Shown here: in pieces, positions 35,796 through 43,958 of the stretch
Layout of the letters: each line of letters starts with the position of its first letter
How positions within the stretch are numbered: position 1 is the first letter of the stretch
Position numbers and translations under genes: made by a program
The notes under the pieces: model-generated
Told to the model about the DNA's origin: nothing
Database searches by the model: none
The model's input: the letters and a program-made list of their open reading frames with translations, nothing else
Assembly: GCA_037443205.1 (NCBI GenBank)
Contig: JBBIOU010000021.1
Location: forward strand, 1-61,425
Direction of reading: 5' to 3'
DNA: 61,425 nucleotides
Source of the DNA: JBBIOU01 sp037443205
GTDB taxonomy: Bacteria; Bacteroidota; Bacteroidia; Flavobacteriales_D; UBA2798

Positions 35796-37193
35796 TTATT
35801 TAAGACTTCCTACCATATCTTCGGGTTTTACCCACTCGTTAAATTGTTCGTTTTTCAATAGACCTAATTCTATGGCAGCTTCGCGAAGGGTTTTATTTTC
35901 TTTATGTGCCTTTTTGGCAATTTTTGCAGCATTCTCGTAGCCTATGTGGGGGTTAAGCGCAGTTACCAGCATCAAAGAGTTTTCTAAATGTTTTTTAATC
36001 ATTTCGTGGTTGGGTTCTATACCGGTGGCGCATTTATCGTTAAACGAAACACAGGCATCACCAATCAGGCGAGCCGATTGTAAAACATTGGCGGCAATTA
36101 GGGGTTTAAATACGTTCAGTTCAAAATGCCCCATGCTTCCGCCTACACTTACGGCTGTATCGTTGCCAATGACCTGAGCGCATACCATGGTAAGTGCTTC
36201 GGGTTGGGTAGGGTTAACTTTTCCGGGCATAATAGAAGAGCCGGGTTCGTTATCAGGAATAATAATTTCTCCTATGCCGCAGCGCGGTCCCGAAGAGAGC
36301 ATGCGTATATCGTTTCCTATTTTCATTAATGCAACGGCTGCTCTTTTTAAGGCTCCCGAAAGTTCTACCATGGCATCATGGGCAGCCAGGGCTTCAAATT
36401 TATTGGGTGCGGTAACAAAGGGTAAACCGGTTAGTTCGGCAATTTTTTTTGCAACCAGTTCAGCGTATCCTTTAGGCGTGTTCAATCCTGTACCAACGGC
36501 AGTTCCGCCAAGGGCAAGCTCGCGTACCATTTCCAATGCGTTTTTTATGGCGCGAATACTGTTGTTTATTTGTTGTACATATCCCGAAAACTCTTGTCCT
36601 AAAGTCAATGGGGTAGCATCCATAAAATGTGTACGTCCGGTTTTTACAATATTGTTAAAGCTTTTGCTTTTATTCAGCAGAGTATCGCGTAATTTTTCCA
36701 TGCCGGGTATGGTTATTTCTACCGCCATTTTATAGGCGGCTATGTGCATGGCTGTAGGATATGTGTCGTTACTCGATTGCGATTTGTTTACATCATCGTT
36801 GGGGTGTAAAAATGTTTTTCCTTCACCCAGTTTATATCCTTGCAAAACATGTGCACGGTTGGCAATTACTTCGTTTACGTTCATGTTGCTTTGTGTACCC
36901 GAGCCGGTTTGCCAGATTACCAACGGAAATTCTGTATCCAGTTTACCGGTTATGATTTCATCACACACTTTGGCAATAAGTTCAGCTTTTTCTTTGCTTA
37001 ATACTCCCAGTTCGGCATTGGTTATGGCTGCAGCTTTTTTAAGATATCCAAAAGCATAAATAATTTCTTTGGGCATACTGCCTTCGGGTCCGATTTTAAA
37101 ATTATTGCGCGAGCGTTCGGTTTGTGCTCCCCAGTATTTATTGGCAGGTACTTTTACCTCGCCCATGGTATCATGTTCTATTCTGTATTCCAT
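35796..37193 (-). CDS. fumC: Fumarate hydratase, class II
   Basis: The 465-residue protein is an aspartase/fumarase-superfamily enzyme. It opens Y-R-I-E-H-D-T-M-G-E-V and carries Q-T-G-S-G-T-Q-S-N-M-N-V-N-E near residues 96-109, R-T-H-F-M-D-A-T-P near 185-193 (His active-site region) and the signature G-S-S-I-M-P-G-K-V-N-P near 317-327. The active-site Ser lies in this mobile loop. It hydrates fumarate to malate in the TCA cycle; the length matches FumC. It is divergent from a 51-residue membrane peptide gene. Confidence 0.95.
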   Translation of the reverse strand: MEYRIEHDTMGEVKVPANKYWGAQTERSRNNFKIGPEGSMPKEIIYAFGYLKKAAAITNAELGVLSKEKAELIAKVCDEIITGKLDTEFPLVIWQTGSGTQSNMNVNEVIANRAHVLQGYKLGEGKTFLHPNDDVNKSQSSNDTYPTAMHIAAYKMAVEITIPGMEKLRDTLLNKSKSFNNIVKTGRTHFMDATPLTLGQEFSGYVQQINNSIRAIKNALEMVRELALGGTAVGTGLNTPKGYAELVAKKIAELTGLPFVTAPNKFEALAAHDAMVELSGALKRAAVALMKIGNDIRMLSSGPRCGIGEIIIPDNEPGSSIMPGKVNPTQPEALTMVCAQVIGNDTAVSVGGSMGHFELNVFKPLIAANVLQSARLIGDACVSFNDKCATGIEPNHEMIKKHLENSLMLVTALNPHIGYENAAKIAKKAHKENKTLREAAIELGLLKNEQFNEWVKPEDMVGSLK

Positions 37194-37280
37194 TGTATTA
37201 AACGTATTTTATAATTTTTGCCGAAAGATACATATAGCATTTAAAAAGTGTGTATTTTAGCACTGTAAAAAATTAACAAT

Positions 37281-37436
37281 ATGGCAGTTTTAGGCATACT
37301 CTTTTTCTTGTTTATCATGGGCTTAGGCTTTTGGATGTTGATATTTTTATTTGGCTTTGCCGTGCCTTACTGGGCAACTATGGCACTGATGGGATGTAAA
37401 AAAGATAAAAACTGCAAGCAAGTTGACAAGGCCTGA
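37281..37436 (+). CDS. Small membrane protein, 51 residues
   Basis: The ATG at 37281 opens a 51-codon frame beginning MAVLGILFFLFIMGLGFW. One or two hydrophobic helices cover residues 3-37, followed by a short basic tail with two Cys (M-G-C-K-K-D-K-N-C-K). A TATTTTAG box, close to TAnnTTTG, lies about 30 bases upstream. The clean hydrophobic-then-basic layout and its isolated position divergent from fumC suggest a real gene. I do not recognise the family. The C-x5-C tail would face the cytoplasm by the positive-inside rule. Confidence 0.65.
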   Translation: MAVLGILFFLFIMGLGFWMLIFLFGFAVPYWATMALMGCKKDKNCKQVDKA

Positions 37437-37589
37437 TATTACAGTTTGCTAAGTAAGGAGCTTATTTGCTTTGTTTAATTCAGTGGTTAATCCCTTAAAA
37501 ACAAGTATTTCTAATACATTGTTCCTTTTTGCGTTTTCGTATTTTTATAATTTTAGTGTGATTAGTTTTTTGTGAGTGTTTTAACCCGG

Positions 37590-37613
37590 ATTACGCATTC
37601 AAAAATGCGTAAT
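37590..37613. repeat. Palindromic repeat, family 2, copy 2
   Basis: A 10-bp perfect stem ATTACGCATT / AATGCGTAAT with loop CAAA. The nine bases ATTACGCAT are shared with copy 1 at 35596. Confidence 0.65.
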
Positions 37614-37689
37614 TCATAAAGTGCTTGTTATCCTTCTGATTTATCGGAAATATTACAATCACTATATCGGAGTTAAACCCAACCAAATT

Positions 37690-37725
37690 TAATAGTTCGG
37701 CTCGTATCTCGCCTCCTATTGATTA
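37690..37725 (+). repeat. Dispersed hairpin repeat, family 1, copy C
   Basis: Begins AATAGTTCGGCTCGTAT and ends CTATTGATTAA. Flanking bases AACC upstream and GGTT downstream could lengthen the hairpin. Confidence 0.7.
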
Positions 37726-37794
37726 ATATGGGTTTACTTTTTGCAGCTTACAACAAACAAAGTTTTACCCAAAAAATAGTAATACAGAAATAAA

Positions 37795-38139
37795 CTAAAT
37801 CAAATCATTTATTCTTTCGGGTGGGCGGGCAATAATTGCTTTATTACCTTTTACAACAATCGGACGTTCGATGAGTATGGGGTTTTCTAAAATCTCATCT
37901 ATCCATTCATCATCATTCAGTTTCAATCCTTTTAATTTTTTCTTGTAATATTCTTCTTTAACACGGATAATATCGTGTGGTTTTAAATGTAATTTCATCA
38001 ATAGCTTTTTCAATTCTTCTTTTGATATTTTTTCCTTTAGATATTCAATTATTTTGGGTTCAATATTTTTTTTTCTGAGTAATTGCAGAGCTTCTCTGCT
38101 TTTGGCACACCGTGGGTTGTGATAAAGAATAATTTGCAT
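37795..38139 (-). CDS. arsC: ArsC-family arsenate reductase-like protein
   Basis: The 114-residue protein has the ArsC/Spx thioredoxin-like fold. It opens Y-H-N-P-R-C-A-K-S-R with the catalytic Cys at residue 11, and has R-P-I-V-V-K-G-N-K-A near 93-102 and the final R-P-P-E. The second Arg set and length fit glutaredoxin-linked arsenate reductase, which reduces arsenate to arsenite. Spx-like regulators are similar but usually have C-x-x-C; here only one Cys lies in the motif (C-A-K-S). No ars efflux genes are adjacent. The next gene upstream is an unrelated barrel protein 11 bases away. Confidence 0.85.
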   Translation of the reverse strand: MQIILYHNPRCAKSREALQLLRKKNIEPKIIEYLKEKISKEELKKLLMKLHLKPHDIIRVKEEYYKKKLKGLKLNDDEWIDEILENPILIERPIVVKGNKAIIARPPERINDLI

Positions 38140-38150
38140 AAAGTAATCTT

Positions 38151-39272
38151 CTAAAATACAAAGCCAAAGTTAATAATCGGCTTAATACCCAGATAATTTA
38201 TTGCTGATTTTTTTATTGGATTAGTTTCTTGCTGATGCATAAAAACAGGAGCCAATGAAAAGCTGAAAAATACAGGTGAGTGGAAACGATAGCCCACCGA
38301 GGGATATATATACAACCAATCACTACTATTAAAAGCAAGCATTGAATTTAATGCCACATCAAATTTATGACGTGTGTTGCCAAAAATATAATGATTGCTG
38401 ATTTCGGTAGAAAAATCTCCATAATAGAAACCAAAATTTCCGGAAGCACTTATAGATAAAAATGACTTTTTAAGTAAAAGTCTTTCATAACCCACTGCAA
38501 TTCTGCCGGGTAAAAATGATGTGTAGATAAAATTACGGTTTGTTTTGGGATTAAACACTATGCTATCATTATAGCCGGTATAATCAGACTTATGTCTATA
38601 TAATTTATTATTAGGCGCAACTTTAAAACTATATGCTAAATTCATTCCGTAGCTGAGGTGTTGTAAAATAACATTTGTCGGATAAAAATATTCATTATAG
38701 AATAAGTTGGTTCCACATTCCAAAACGTTAAATTTGCTATGGTAAGGATTTACGCGGGTAAATACACCTATTTTAATAAATGATTTTTTGAAAAAAGTAT
38801 AATAGTTTAAACCGGTGTTTATTTCGAATATAACGGGTAAATTGTATAAATTATAAAATCGGTTACCCGATTTGAATAGCATGTTACTTGTTAATCCGGC
38901 TGACCAATATAAATTATAAGGTTTATTATTATTGAGTAATTTTAAATCATAATTAATTTTTAACACAGCCGAGTTTTCTTTCAGATTGTATTTTTGATAT
39001 GGCAAATGATTATTTTTAGCTTTATAGTGCTGTATTTGCGCTATTCCCGCTTCAATATTTAAAATATTTTTTTTAACAAAACTTAATGTCAGCAGGTATT
39101 CTGCTGTTATTGCTTTTGAGTGATACTTTTGTACGGGTTGGTTTAAATAATATTCTTTTTGCAAAGTATGGGTATGACCGATGTTTGAATGTAATCCCAA
39201 ATATATTCCCTGAGCATTTTGTGCTTCAGTATATATCGGCCATGCTATAAAGATGAGAAAAAATTTACGCAT
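38151..39272 (-). CDS. Predicted outer-membrane beta-barrel protein, unknown function
   Basis: The 373-residue protein begins with a signal peptide (MRKFFLIFIAWPIYTEAQ). It continues with many amphipathic beta strands rich in Tyr, Phe and Asn, and ends I-I-N-F-G-F-V-F, the aromatic C-terminal strand expected of an outer-membrane barrel. I cannot assign a family. A 36-base spacer separates it from the small membrane protein gene upstream on the same strand, so co-transcription with that gene and tyrS is possible. Confidence 0.75.
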   Translation of the reverse strand: MRKFFLIFIAWPIYTEAQNAQGIYLGLHSNIGHTHTLQKEYYLNQPVQKYHSKAITAEYLLTLSFVKKNILNIEAGIAQIQHYKAKNNHLPYQKYNLKENSAVLKINYDLKLLNNNKPYNLYWSAGLTSNMLFKSGNRFYNLYNLPVIFEINTGLNYYTFFKKSFIKIGVFTRVNPYHSKFNVLECGTNLFYNEYFYPTNVILQHLSYGMNLAYSFKVAPNNKLYRHKSDYTGYNDSIVFNPKTNRNFIYTSFLPGRIAVGYERLLLKKSFLSISASGNFGFYYGDFSTEISNHYIFGNTRHKFDVALNSMLAFNSSDWLYIYPSVGYRFHSPVFFSFSLAPVFMHQQETNPIKKSAINYLGIKPIINFGFVF

Positions 39273-39308
39273 ATATAAAGGTATTAAAAATTTTTCTGAA
39301 ATAAAAAA

Positions 39309-39554
39309 TTATTTTAATTCTTCGTAATCGGTAAATGTATCTTGTTCTATAGTTTTATCAGATTTTTTATTTGTTTCCCGCTCTTTATTCATTATCGTAA
39401 TATTGTTAATGGTTATTTTGTTACCGGAGGGGTTTTGTTTTTTGCTCCGGCTAATTTTTAAATAACCCAACAACCATAATATTGCCAATATAATGATAAT
39501 AATTTGCCACCATCCTGCTTGCCCGGCCATATATATATCGTAGTTTGCTGGCAT
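39309..39554 (-). CDS. Small single-pass membrane protein, 81 residues
   Basis: One transmembrane helix (W-W-Q-I-I-I-I-I-L-A-I-L-W-L-L-G-Y-L, residues 15-32) is followed by a basic stretch (S-R-S-K-K) and a hydrophilic tail rich in Asn, Lys and Glu. ATG at 39554 is the likely start; a second Met at residue 9 also fits. No family is recognised. It lies 15 bases downstream of tyrS on the same strand, so it probably shares that transcript. Confidence 0.65.
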   Translation of the reverse strand: MPANYDIYMAGQAGWWQIIIIILAILWLLGYLKISRSKKQNPSGNKITINNITIMNKERETNKKSDKTIEQDTFTDYEELK

Positions 39555-39569
39555 TTATTGTGTAAACGA

Positions 39570-40865
39570 TTAATTTTTGATGATAACTAAATAATAATTT
39601 TTTTTGCCGCGTTGCAGCAACAGATATTTGTCTTTCAATATATCAGCAGCAGTTATTTTTTTATCACTGTTTACCTTTTCCTTATTAATTTGTATGGAGT
39701 TTTCTTCTAAAGCTCTGCGTGCTTCCGACTTAGATTTAAGAAACCCTGTTTTCTCGCTGAGCAAGTCAATTACAGCAATGTTTTCTACCTCTGTTTTTGT
39801 TAGTACAGCCTGTGGTACACCTTCAAAAATTGATATAAAATCATTTTCATCTAACTTTTTTAAGCTTTCAAAAGTAGATTTTCCGAAAAGAATTTCGCTT
39901 GCTTCAATTGCTGTTTGCAGGGCTTGTTTGCTGTGTACGGTTTCTGTTACTTCTTCGGCAAGAGCTTTTTGTAAAATGCGTTCTTGTGGGGCTTGTTTAT
40001 GTTTGTTTATTATGTCATCAATTTCTTGTCTGCTTTTTACCGAGAATATTTTAATGTAGGTTTCTGCATCTGCATCGGCTGTGTTAAACCAAAACTGATA
40101 AAACTTATAGGGCGATGTTTTATTTGCATCCAGCCATATATTACCACTTTCGGTTTTGCCAAATTTAGTACCATCGGCTTTTTTAATGAGCGGAGTGGTT
40201 AAAGCAAATGCTTCGCCCGCATCTTTTCTTCTGATTAATTCTGTGCCGGTGGTAATGTTGCCCCATTGGTCGCTGCCTCCCATTTGCAGCATTACACCTT
40301 TGTGTTTCCACAAGTAATAAAAATCATATCCTTGTATTAATTGATAGGTAAATTCAGTAAAAGACATTCCTTCTTTTTCTTCTCCGCTAATTCTTCTTTT
40401 TACCGAATCTTTAGCCATCATGTAATTTACGGTAATGTGCTTGCCAACATCACGTATAAACTGTAAAAAATTCATGTCTTTAAACCAGTCGTAATTATTA
40501 ACAATTTCTGCAGGATTATTTTTTGTATTAAAATCTAAAAATTTTTCGAGTTGTTTTTTTTGGCATGCTAAGTTGTGTTGCAAGGTGTCGTGATTGAGTA
40601 AATTTCTTTCGGCACTTTTACCCGAAGGGTCTCCTACCATGCCGGTAGCTCCACCTATCAAGGCAACAGGAAGGTGCCCGCACCGCTGAAAATGTACCAA
40701 TGTCATCACCTGCACTAAGTTTCCTACGCCCAGCGAATCGGCTGTAGGGTCAAATCCTATATAGGCTTTTACGGGTTTACCACTGTTTAGCAAATCTTCG
40801 GTACCGGGCATCATATCGTGCAACATGCCGCGCCAACGCAATTCTTCTATAAAATTCTTTATCAT
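39570..40865 (-). CDS. tyrS: Tyrosyl-tRNA synthetase
   Basis: The 431-residue protein is a class I aminoacyl-tRNA synthetase of the TyrRS type. It has Y-I-G-F-D-P-T-A-D-S near residues 36-45, the tyrosine-binding Y-Q-L-I-Q-G-Y-D-F near 168, Q-M-G-G-S-D-Q-W-G-N near 191-200, the K-F-G-K-T (KMSKS-equivalent) loop near 231, and a C-terminal S4 RNA-binding domain. It charges tRNA-Tyr. The HIGH motif reads G-V-G-N, so the first His is Gly here (see findings). A TACCTTTG box 8 bases upstream of the ATG probably drives it. Confidence 0.93.
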   Translation of the reverse strand: MIKNFIEELRWRGMLHDMMPGTEDLLNSGKPVKAYIGFDPTADSLGVGNLVQVMTLVHFQRCGHLPVALIGGATGMVGDPSGKSAERNLLNHDTLQHNLACQKKQLEKFLDFNTKNNPAEIVNNYDWFKDMNFLQFIRDVGKHITVNYMMAKDSVKRRISGEEKEGMSFTEFTYQLIQGYDFYYLWKHKGVMLQMGGSDQWGNITTGTELIRRKDAGEAFALTTPLIKKADGTKFGKTESGNIWLDANKTSPYKFYQFWFNTADADAETYIKIFSVKSRQEIDDIINKHKQAPQERILQKALAEEVTETVHSKQALQTAIEASEILFGKSTFESLKKLDENDFISIFEGVPQAVLTKTEVENIAVIDLLSEKTGFLKSKSEARRALEENSIQINKEKVNSDKKITAADILKDKYLLLQRGKKNYYLVIIKN

Positions 40866-40873
40866 AGCTTGTA

Positions 40874-40881
40874 CAAAGGTA
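40874..40881 (-). promoter_or_regulatory. Putative -7 box of tyrS
   Basis: On the minus strand TACCTTTG (TAnnTTTG consensus) ends 8 bases before the tyrS ATG. No clear -33 element. Confidence 0.5.
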
Positions 40882-41012
40882 AGTATTCGTGTTAAGTAAA
40901 AAAATGATATTCTTTATAACCAAAAAAGTCATAATACTTTTTTCACTGCAAGCCGGTTGTTTAAGATTTTGTAATGCTCTCCCCCTTTTGGGGAGATGGA
41001 GCGGGTGTATTA

Positions 41013-41088
41013 ACCCAAATGCTACCCGCATACATACCCGCTTGCATCAGCCTACAAAAAATTCGGTGGCTAATGACGATTTTGGGAT
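41013..41088. repeat. Dispersed repeat, family 3, copy 1
   Basis: The first 40 bases (starting ACCCAAATGC, then ...CATACATA...CTTGCAT) match the reverse complement of 45950-45989 at 32 of 40 positions. Similarity resumes at GTGGCTAA further on. A GC hairpin CTCCCC / GGGGAG at 40979-40995 sits just outside it. Confidence 0.55.
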
Positions 41089-41150
41089 AAAAAATATCGT
41101 ATGTCTGATTATTAAATATTAAAAATGCGGCAGAGTATTACTGCGTTTAA

Positions 41151-41636
41151 TTATTTATATAATTCTAAGGCATATTCTAAATTTTGTGCCGATATGTATG
41201 CCGGGTAACGATATATAACTTTGTATTTTTCGTCCAGAATAACTATGGTTGGGTAGCGCAATACCCCGGCTTCTGTACCAATAAAATAGGCTAGTTCGTG
41301 TGTACCTTGCGTTTCTGTTTTTTTAATAAATACATATTTTTTACCATTAAATATCAAAGTATCTTTGTTTTCACCATTTAACTTAACGGCATAGTAATAT
41401 TCATTAAGCAGCTTAACAACGTATTTATTGGTAAATACTTTTTTATCCATTAATTTGCAGGGGCCACACCAATCAGTGTATAAATCAATAAATATTTTTT
41501 TGGGTTTTACCTGCATAGAATCTTCTAATTGTGTGGTGCTTATCCATTTTACCGTGGGTTTCTCTTTGTTTTTTTGGGCAAATAATATTTTAGAGCACAA
41601 TAAAAACATCATAAATATTTTTAAACGGTTTATCAT
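41151..41636 (-). CDS. Exported thioredoxin-fold protein (WCGPCK)
   Basis: The 161-residue protein has a signal peptide ending near ...LFAQ (residue 21) and a thioredoxin-like domain with the redox motif W-C-G-P-C-K near residue 56. The cis-Pro lies in R-Y-P-T-I-V near 137. The insert between motif and cis-Pro is longer than in classical thioredoxin, as in the thioredoxin_7 / DUF255-like group. It would act in the periplasm as a disulphide reductase. Its ATG overlaps the stop of the TonB receptor gene by 4 bases, so the two are translationally coupled. Confidence 0.88.
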   Translation of the reverse strand: MINRLKIFMMFLLCSKILFAQKNKEKPTVKWISTTQLEDSMQVKPKKIFIDLYTDWCGPCKLMDKKVFTNKYVVKLLNEYYYAVKLNGENKDTLIFNGKKYVFIKKTETQGTHELAYFIGTEAGVLRYPTIVILDEKYKVIYRYPAYISAQNLEYALELYK

Positions 41637-43885
41637 TTGTGCAGATTATATCTGATGCCCAAAAAGTATCTCCTTCCTTGAAAGGAAGTATAAATATACG
41701 AAGTATCAAACGAATAGCCAAAAGGGTTATCCTGTAAGTTATGGGCTTGTTTATTAAAAGGATCGTGTGCGCGCATGATACTATATGCCGGTGGAGTAAA
41801 ATTAAGCAGATTTTTTATACCTGCAAATACTTCAATTTTTGATTTGAATTTTTTGGTTATTTGTACATTTTGTATGCTGTACCAGGGCGAGTATTCAGGA
41901 CGAAAATCATTTTCCTGCAAAGGCAATCGCATGGGTGCATATATGTTGGCGGTATAATCAATGCTTAAATTTATTGCCTGCAGATAATAACTGAAATTTA
42001 ATACCCCCGAGAATCGTTCGGTTAATAATTGTCTTTCTTTAATAAGTCCCTGAGGTGTTTCATTATATACATTCACATCCATAAAGATTAATCCGCCAAT
42101 AATTTTTATATTGTTAGCATAATTTAACTCGGTACTTAAGGATGCGCCCCGGTTGATGGCATACCCCATCAGATTTTTATAAATTATTGCAGTATCATAG
42201 GTATTGTAATCAGGTATGATTTTGTTGCTGAAGTGTGTATGGAATACAGACAGGTCTATACTCAGATATGTTTTTTTTAAGTATATATTGCGTGTATAAA
42301 CAGCATTTATATTCCACGATTGCTCGGGTTTTAGTTTTTCGGCAATCATTACTTTTCTGGCTCCGGTTAATGCCGCATGTTCTTCGGTAAATAAATTTAC
42401 TATCCTGTAGCCGTTACCGCTACTGATTCTAAAAGTATTTTTGATATTCGGGGTGTATTTATAAGCCAATCTTGGCGAAAACACAAAACCATGCGTAGAG
42501 TTATAATCATTTCTTATACCGTAAAGCAGTTTATGTTGATGACTTAATTTACTTTCTGCCTGTATAAAACATCCGGGCAAATGCGTGACGGAGGGCATAT
42601 TATTATTTCCGTTTTGATCTGCTGTAGCAGGAGTATTATCATCGTAATAGTTAAACCGGTAAGAGCAGCCCACCAGTAAATCAGTGTTTTTAATAGTGAA
42701 ATTTGTATAAGGTTGTATAAAAAATATTTTCTGATCGGCCAGAAAAATATTCTCACCATAGGCTGCATCTTGCTTATGACTGCTAAAGGAATACATTAAT
42801 TTATAATTATTTTTTGAAGAACGAATTTCGCTATTGCCGATAATTTCATAACGTTTTGTGATGATGGATTCTCCGTAAACACTGTCTCCGCCTCTGAATT
42901 GTTTATTAAACTGCATTTCTCCGCCCCAACGGTCTTCGTGTATATACCTAAAAGCAAGGCTATGATAACTTTTGTTGTTTTTATTAAACATTAGTTTATT
43001 AAACAGTGAGTACCTTTGTTGTACCGGAATATCGGTAAAATTATCTTCATTGTTATCTATGGCTATGGGGTTGGTATAAATATTTAATCCGGTGATTAAA
43101 TTCAACTGTTTATTTAATGAATAATTGCTTAGAATATCTGTATTTATTTCTGTATGGTTGTTTGCAAATATATTAATCCCAAACTGCGGAGTGTTCAGTT
43201 TATTTTTTGTAATTACATTGATAACTCCGGCAACAGCTTCCGAGCCATAAAGTGTAGAAGCAGGACCTTTAATAATCTCTATTCGTTCTATCAATCCGGA
43301 AGGTATTCCAAATAAACCATAAACGGTTGCCAATCCGCTTACTATGGGCATGCCATCTATCAATACCATGGTGTAAGGGCCTTCCATACCATTAAGGTGT
43401 ATATCACCGGTGCTGCATACACCACAGTTTATTTGAGGCCTCACCCCATTTATGGTTTGCAGATTTTCGAATAATGAAGGAACCGGATTTCTTTTAAAAA
43501 ACTTTTCATTATATACTTCAACCCATATAGGAGATTCAGTTTTTAACACTTCTTTTAATGTTGAACTTACTACAACTTCGTTCAGTTGCACATAAAGTTC
43601 TATATTATGTTTAATCAGATTGCTTGTACTTTTGATGGTATCAGTTATAGTTTCATACAAATCATGTTCACACCTAATGATATATAAACTGTCGGCAGGT
43701 ACTTTTATTTCATAAAACCCTTGCTTATCGGTATAAGTATTATGTAAATTATTTATACTTATTCTTGCATTGTGTAGCCACTTACCCATGCCCCATACAT
43801 TACCCGAAATGGTAACCTGTGCATTAATATATGTATAGCATATATGCAGCATAGCATGTATTAAAACAAGTAATTTTTTTATCAT
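41633..43885 (-). CDS. TonB-dependent receptor with CxxC plug, metal-regulated
   Basis: The 750-residue protein has a signal peptide and a carboxypeptidase-like domain (about 22-105). The plug carries N-C-G-V-C-S-T-G-D-I-H-L-N-G near residues 151-164, then V-L-I-D-G-M-P-I-V-S-G and I-I-K-G-P-A-S-T-L-Y-G-S-E. The barrel ends I-R-Y-N-L-H-K. The Cys pair in the plug is typical of one Bacteroidota receptor group. Its -7 box overlaps the first half-site of an operator array shared with the divergent DtxR/MntR-type regulator. Uptake of a transition metal (Mn, Fe, Zn or Cu complex) is therefore the best guess. Confidence 0.9.
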   Translation of the reverse strand: MIKKLLVLIHAMLHICYTYINAQVTISGNVWGMGKWLHNARISINNLHNTYTDKQGFYEIKVPADSLYIIRCEHDLYETITDTIKSTSNLIKHNIELYVQLNEVVVSSTLKEVLKTESPIWVEVYNEKFFKRNPVPSLFENLQTINGVRPQINCGVCSTGDIHLNGMEGPYTMVLIDGMPIVSGLATVYGLFGIPSGLIERIEIIKGPASTLYGSEAVAGVINVITKNKLNTPQFGINIFANNHTEINTDILSNYSLNKQLNLITGLNIYTNPIAIDNNEDNFTDIPVQQRYSLFNKLMFNKNNKSYHSLAFRYIHEDRWGGEMQFNKQFRGGDSVYGESIITKRYEIIGNSEIRSSKNNYKLMYSFSSHKQDAAYGENIFLADQKIFFIQPYTNFTIKNTDLLVGCSYRFNYYDDNTPATADQNGNNNMPSVTHLPGCFIQAESKLSHQHKLLYGIRNDYNSTHGFVFSPRLAYKYTPNIKNTFRISSGNGYRIVNLFTEEHAALTGARKVMIAEKLKPEQSWNINAVYTRNIYLKKTYLSIDLSVFHTHFSNKIIPDYNTYDTAIIYKNLMGYAINRGASLSTELNYANNIKIIGGLIFMDVNVYNETPQGLIKERQLLTERFSGVLNFSYYLQAINLSIDYTANIYAPMRLPLQENDFRPEYSPWYSIQNVQITKKFKSKIEVFAGIKNLLNFTPPAYSIMRAHDPFNKQAHNLQDNPFGYSFDTSYIYTSFQGRRYFLGIRYNLHK

Positions 43886-43889
43886 TTTG

Positions 43890-43954
43890 CAAATCTAAAT
43901 AATATTTTAGACAAATCTAAAATAATTTTTAGAACAATATTTTAATTATCTTTG
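43890..43954. promoter_or_regulatory. Divergent promoter and operator array of the MntR-like locus
   Basis: Four 7-base half-sites occur at 43894 (TCTAAAT), 43905 (TTTTAGA), 43916 (TCTAAAA) and 43927 (TTTTAGA). They are each 11 bp apart and alternate in direction. The central pair forms the palindrome TTTTAGACAAATCTAAAA (43905-43922). The receptor -7 box is TAGATTTG on the minus strand (43897-43890); the regulator's is TATCTTTG on the plus strand (43947-43954). Each lies 4 bases from its ATG. Binding of the DtxR/MntR-type regulator here would repress both genes. Confidence 0.75.
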
Positions 43955-43958
43955 CAAA

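Larger units (their letters stand above)
37437..37794. other. 358-bp spacer with two hairpin repeats
   Basis: It contains a family 2 palindrome (37590-37613) and a family 1 hairpin (37690-37725). Their order mirrors the spacer on the other side of fumC. No coding frame or RNA gene is recognisable. Confidence 0.6.

Noticed and set aside
40979..40995. GC-rich hairpin CTCCCC / GGGGAG near tyrS as a terminator
   Set aside because: No T-tract follows on either strand and no gene ends nearby in the right direction; listed only as a flank of the family 3 repeat.
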